From Verrucomicrobiaceae bacterium (GTDB lineage Bacteria; Verrucomicrobiota; Verrucomicrobiae; Verrucomicrobiales; Akkermansiaceae), in assembly GCA_003820635.1 (NCBI GenBank), contig RPOS01000295.1, positions 1 through 15,411 of the forward strand: a stretch of 15,411 nt of DNA, read 5' to 3'. Below the pieces are notes generated by a model. That model ran no database searches. It had not been told where the DNA came from and saw nothing but the letters and a program-made list of their open reading frames with translations. A program made the position numbers and the translations under genes. Shown here one piece after another: positions 12,618 through 15,411 of the stretch; positions within the stretch are counted from its first letter, which is position 1; each line of letters starts with the position of its first letter.

Positions 12618-15411
12618 TTACTCCTTCTTCCCAAAAATCTGAGCCTTGGCAGCCTGCACCCATTCCAGATTCTTGTTCTCGTACCGCTCAACATCCTGCT
12701 TCGTCTTCAGGCGCTCAGCGCTGTCCGGGATAGACTTGGCGCCGTTGGCACTCTCAAGGTACTTAATGTACGCCCGAGTCTGCTCGATCTCTTGCAAGGC
12801 TTTGTTCACCAGCTCCGCCATCTTCAGCTTGTCCGCGTTCTTCTCGTAATACTTCATCGCGGCGTCGATGTCTGTTTTCTCCAGTTGCGCAAGCGCACGC
12901 TTGACCGGCATCACCTTGTTGACCAGATCGTAGAACTCTTCCTTCGGTCCAGTCGGCACTTCCGGTGTAAGGTACTGGCTCAGGAACCAATACTTGCTCA
13001 GCGGCCTGTCCGTCTTGTTCGGGTTGACCATCTGATCGACCAGCATATTCATCAGCGGCACGACGCCACCCAAGTATCCCCGTACGGTGTTGTCGATAAT
13101 GACCGGCGAAAGCTCAAGTCCCAAATCGTCAAACGCATATTTGGCAATCGCCTTGGCTAGCTCACTAGTTGAGCTAGTGGTCTGAAACTCAGCCGGCAGA
13201 CCCTTTTGATATGTGCCTACCAGCGGACGCCCAGTTAGCAACGAGTGGTTTGTAAAGGCTTCCATCACAGGGCGAATCGCCTGCGGCACTGGCGTCACCC
13301 GGCCCACATACTGCTCAAACGCGTAGCCCAACACCTGCCGCACCACTTCGTTGGTCAGTTGCTCCTCCTCGGTGCCGCGCCGGGTCATGTATTGCACCAA
13401 CGCTTCCACAGGTACTTTGAACAACGCAGCCATGTCGCCCGGCACCGGCAGTTTCTTGCCGCCGATAATCCAGTTGTTGGACCGTTCATCCAATGTTTGG
13501 TCTTGGTATTCCTCATCGTCGCTGTTAGCCAAAGCATAGATCAGCGCGAAGCCCGTCATCTTGGCCGCCTGTGTCCAGAACAAGCGCTTGGCCACAGCCT
13601 TTTCCGTGTTGCTCGAGCCGCGTCCAACCATACTACGCAGCAACAAATCGCTCGACTGCAAGTAAGCATTGAAGAATGGAACAGTGGCAACGCCCAGACC
13701 AATCGTTTTGCTGGCGCCACGACGCCGGAAGTTGATGAACTCCCGAGCCCGAGCAGTGGCAAGCCCCACGTTTTTGTTTTCTTCCGCCATCGTCCGGTCG
13801 TAGATCGCCTTACGCATGGCCAAGTCCGACGCCCGCGTAATCGATTCCAGCCGGTGGTGCAGCTCACTGAGCCAACCGCGTTTGGAGTAGCCCATGCTGA
13901 ACAGAATAGTTTCTGCTGGGTTACTGGCGTTGTAGTCGATGTTCCCGACCAACCCCTTCTTGGCAAAGTCTTTGGTGAACTCGTGATCTTTGCCGAACAC
14001 CACTTCATGCCCGGCAATCCGCAGAAAGTTCGTAACTGCCGGCACAATCAACCGCGACGGGCTTCTTACGCCAGACTGCACAAACGCTCGTTGAATATCG
14101 TCTGTCACCTGCTTGGCCACGAACGGCGGCATCACCGTCACAATCTTGCGCAAGATGTTGGATACCTGCGCGAACAACTTAACGATGGTCAGCTTCGGCT
14201 CCGGTGCATCTGTAAACGCTACCGCATCCCAGTGTGACCGCACTTCAAAGTATTCTTCCTGCCCTTTTTTGTAAGTCCTGACGACATTCCCCGCGTTGTT
14301 TGCGGATGTCTTGTTGCCATACAAGCGCCGAGCTTGGCCCATATCCGCCAGCAAATTAAGCGTGGTCGATGCTGCATCCTGCTTGATTGTCTGCTTGAGC
14401 ATCCACCCCATCAGCTTGGTGTGGTTGTCGAACACGTTGCCCACTTCCCGCTGCGTGCTACCCACAAACTTCGGCAGAGAGCTTAGTTGCGACAGACCGC
14501 GACCCGTTGTGCGCTTTGGCGAATACTTATCAAAGAAATCTTCCACTCGGTCAAAGGGCACATACCCGGCAGCGTCTTTCCACTCCTGCGATGTCTCTTT
14601 CGAGATGCGCCCCACGTCAACCAACTTGTCGATCATGTACGCCCGCTGCTGATCCATAAGGTCAGCAACCTTCTGAATCTCCGGGTTAGCCTTCAGCCCG
14701 CGCAGGGCGGCATCAATCTGTTCCTCGGGAGACCGGTCATCCTTTTGTACCAGCTTGTGAATGGGGAATAGGTCTTGTTTTTTCTTCTTGCGCTCCACAT
14801 TCTCTTGCCGCATGGCATCAAGGCGTCGAGCTTCCAGCATCTTGCTGGCCTCGGCATAGCCCAACTTGAAGTCCATGCCTTTGGCATCACTCCAGTTCTT
14901 GATAGTTGCCAGCACATCGGCTATCGACCCGCCCGGCCCCGCATTGTCGGTTACGATGTACTGCCCTGTGGTAGCGTCTTTCTCAAGCCCACCAGTGTTT
15001 ACGAAAGCATTGAACAAAGCTTCCGGGTCTTGTGCTTGCCGGATCAACAGTTCAGGGTTTGTAATACCGGTAAGTTCGTCGCGCACCGCGCCGTCAAACA
15101 GAATGTTCATGCGGTTAACCACGGAGGCGCTAGCATCGGCTATCTCCGTGCGGAATCGAGTGACATACGACACGTCATCCGTTTCGGTAAATATCCGCAC
15201 AACATCTTTCATCGCCGTCTTAAATGCACCGGGCGCTTCCTTCATCAGCTCGCTTTGCGCGGCCAGTCCCTCGGTGGGGCTGGGTGCGCGCAGGCTCTTG
15301 CGAACATCGCCTTCCTCTTTAATAACGCGCGGCGCAAAAACCTCTTTAATATCGTTATAACCTGTACGACGCGGGCGTGAGTCACCATCGAAATGAACAA
15401 TTGGATACTTG
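12618..15411 (-). CDS. C-terminal part of a large virion-associated protein with LPD38-like region (5' end off window)
   Basis: The frame is open to the right edge. The first ATG inside it (15243-15245) is internal, because 55 further codons without a stop extend to 15411, so 930 residues are visible. Notable segments are a Lys/Glu-rich N-terminal part, VTVMPPFVAKQVTDDIQRAF with RSPSRLIVPAVTNFLRIAG, REFINFRRRGASKTIGLG followed by VPFFNAYLQSSDLLLRS, and the hydrophobic GFALIYALAN. This order resembles large polyvalent protein domain LPD38, found in the very large internal or ejected proteins of many podovirus-like phages. The C-terminus is a long charged helical stretch ending QIFGKKE. There is no enzyme motif in the visible part. 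It is transcribed opposite to the replication block. Confidence 0.85.
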   Translation of the reverse strand, partial: KYPIVHFDGDSRPRRTGYNDIKEVFAPRVIKEEGDVRKSLRAPSPTEGLAAQSELMKEAPGAFKTAMKDVVRIFTETDDVSYVTRFRTEIADASASVVNRMNILFDGAVRDELTGITNPELLIRQAQDPEALFNAFVNTGGLEKDATTGQYIVTDNAGPGGSIADVLATIKNWSDAKGMDFKLGYAEASKMLEARRLDAMRQENVERKKKKQDLFPIHKLVQKDDRSPEEQIDAALRGLKANPEIQKVADLMDQQRAYMIDKLVDVGRISKETSQEWKDAAGYVPFDRVEDFFDKYSPKRTTGRGLSQLSSLPKFVGSTQREVGNVFDNHTKLMGWMLKQTIKQDAASTTLNLLADMGQARRLYGNKTSANNAGNVVRTYKKGQEEYFEVRSHWDAVAFTDAPEPKLTIVKLFAQVSNILRKIVTVMPPFVAKQVTDDIQRAFVQSGVRSPSRLIVPAVTNFLRIAGHEVVFGKDHEFTKDFAKKGLVGNIDYNASNPAETILFSMGYSKRGWLSELHHRLESITRASDLAMRKAIYDRTMAEENKNVGLATARAREFINFRRRGASKTIGLGVATVPFFNAYLQSSDLLLRSMVGRGSSNTEKAVAKRLFWTQAAKMTGFALIYALANSDDEEYQDQTLDERSNNWIIGGKKLPVPGDMAALFKVPVEALVQYMTRRGTEEEQLTNEVVRQVLGYAFEQYVGRVTPVPQAIRPVMEAFTNHSLLTGRPLVGTYQKGLPAEFQTTSSTSELAKAIAKYAFDDLGLELSPVIIDNTVRGYLGGVVPLMNMLVDQMVNPNKTDRPLSKYWFLSQYLTPEVPTGPKEEFYDLVNKVMPVKRALAQLEKTDIDAAMKYYEKNADKLKMAELVNKALQEIEQTRAYIKYLESANGAKSIPDSAERLKTKQDVERYENKNLEWVQAAKAQIFGKKE
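13157..13177. repeat. Inverted repeat inside the large virion gene
   Basis: CTAGCTCA (13157-13164) and TGAGCTAG (13170-13177) are perfect 8-base arms around CTAGT. The repeat lies in the codons for the SSTSELAK region. It may be chance, a recombination target or a protein site. Confidence 0.4.

Noticed and set aside
13245..14237. Long plus-strand open frame of 330 codons opposite the virion gene
   Set aside because: Its translation is rich in His, Arg and Leu with no recognisable domain, and it lies wholly antisense to a strongly coding frame. It is a shadow of that gene's codon bias.

Overview
The window reads as part of the genome of a tailed bacteriophage (Caudoviricetes). Gene content and the very tight packing (ATGA stop/start overlaps, almost no intergenic space) point to this, and a lytic-style replication module faces a virion gene. 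The fairly GC-rich coding sequence and the small-protein families suggest a proteobacterial host. That host call, and a podovirus-like morphology, are inference. No chromosomal housekeeping gene is visible.

Layout: (1) 1-2514, + strand: a chain of about ten short, mostly uncharacterised accessory genes, translationally coupled by ATGA overlaps. Several are paralogous mosaics that share an 'ELERFAALVAA' block, a 'CAKVCEE' block and an 'AIRARGEE' C-terminus, with matching DNA repeats. (2) 2441-3276: an HTH+DUF3310 protein, a VRR-NUC nuclease and a small basic ORF whose 3' end runs into an antisense tRNA-Thr(UGU) gene (3212-3287, - strand, encoded CCA). (3) 3311-12617, + strand, the replication/recombination module: family A DNA polymerase with 3'-5' exonuclease, Cas4/RecB-like PD-(D/E)XK nuclease with four Fe-S-type cysteines, small HNH endonuclease, SNF2-type helicase/ATPase, a conserved coiled-coil protein, a probable ssDNA-binding protein with an acidic tail, a small HTH protein, a 955-aa primase (AEP/RepB-like) fused to a DUF927-like P-loop ATPase, and a small hypothetical. 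(4) 12618-15411, - strand: the C-terminal 930 residues of a very large, probably virion-associated protein with an LPD38-like region. Its 5' end is beyond the right edge.

The + strand replication genes together supply a nearly self-contained replisome: polymerase plus proofreading, primase/ATPase, SSB, SNF2 motor and three nucleases. The noncoding spaces inside this block are short but hold inverted repeats: before the Cas4-like gene, before the HNH gene, and before the primase, where several pairings compete. The + and - transcription units converge with zero intergenic bases, and a perfect 10-bp hairpin sits inside the last codons of the + gene. No CRISPR array, insertion sequence, integrase or rRNA was seen. 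No gene-free stretch exceeds 130 bases.
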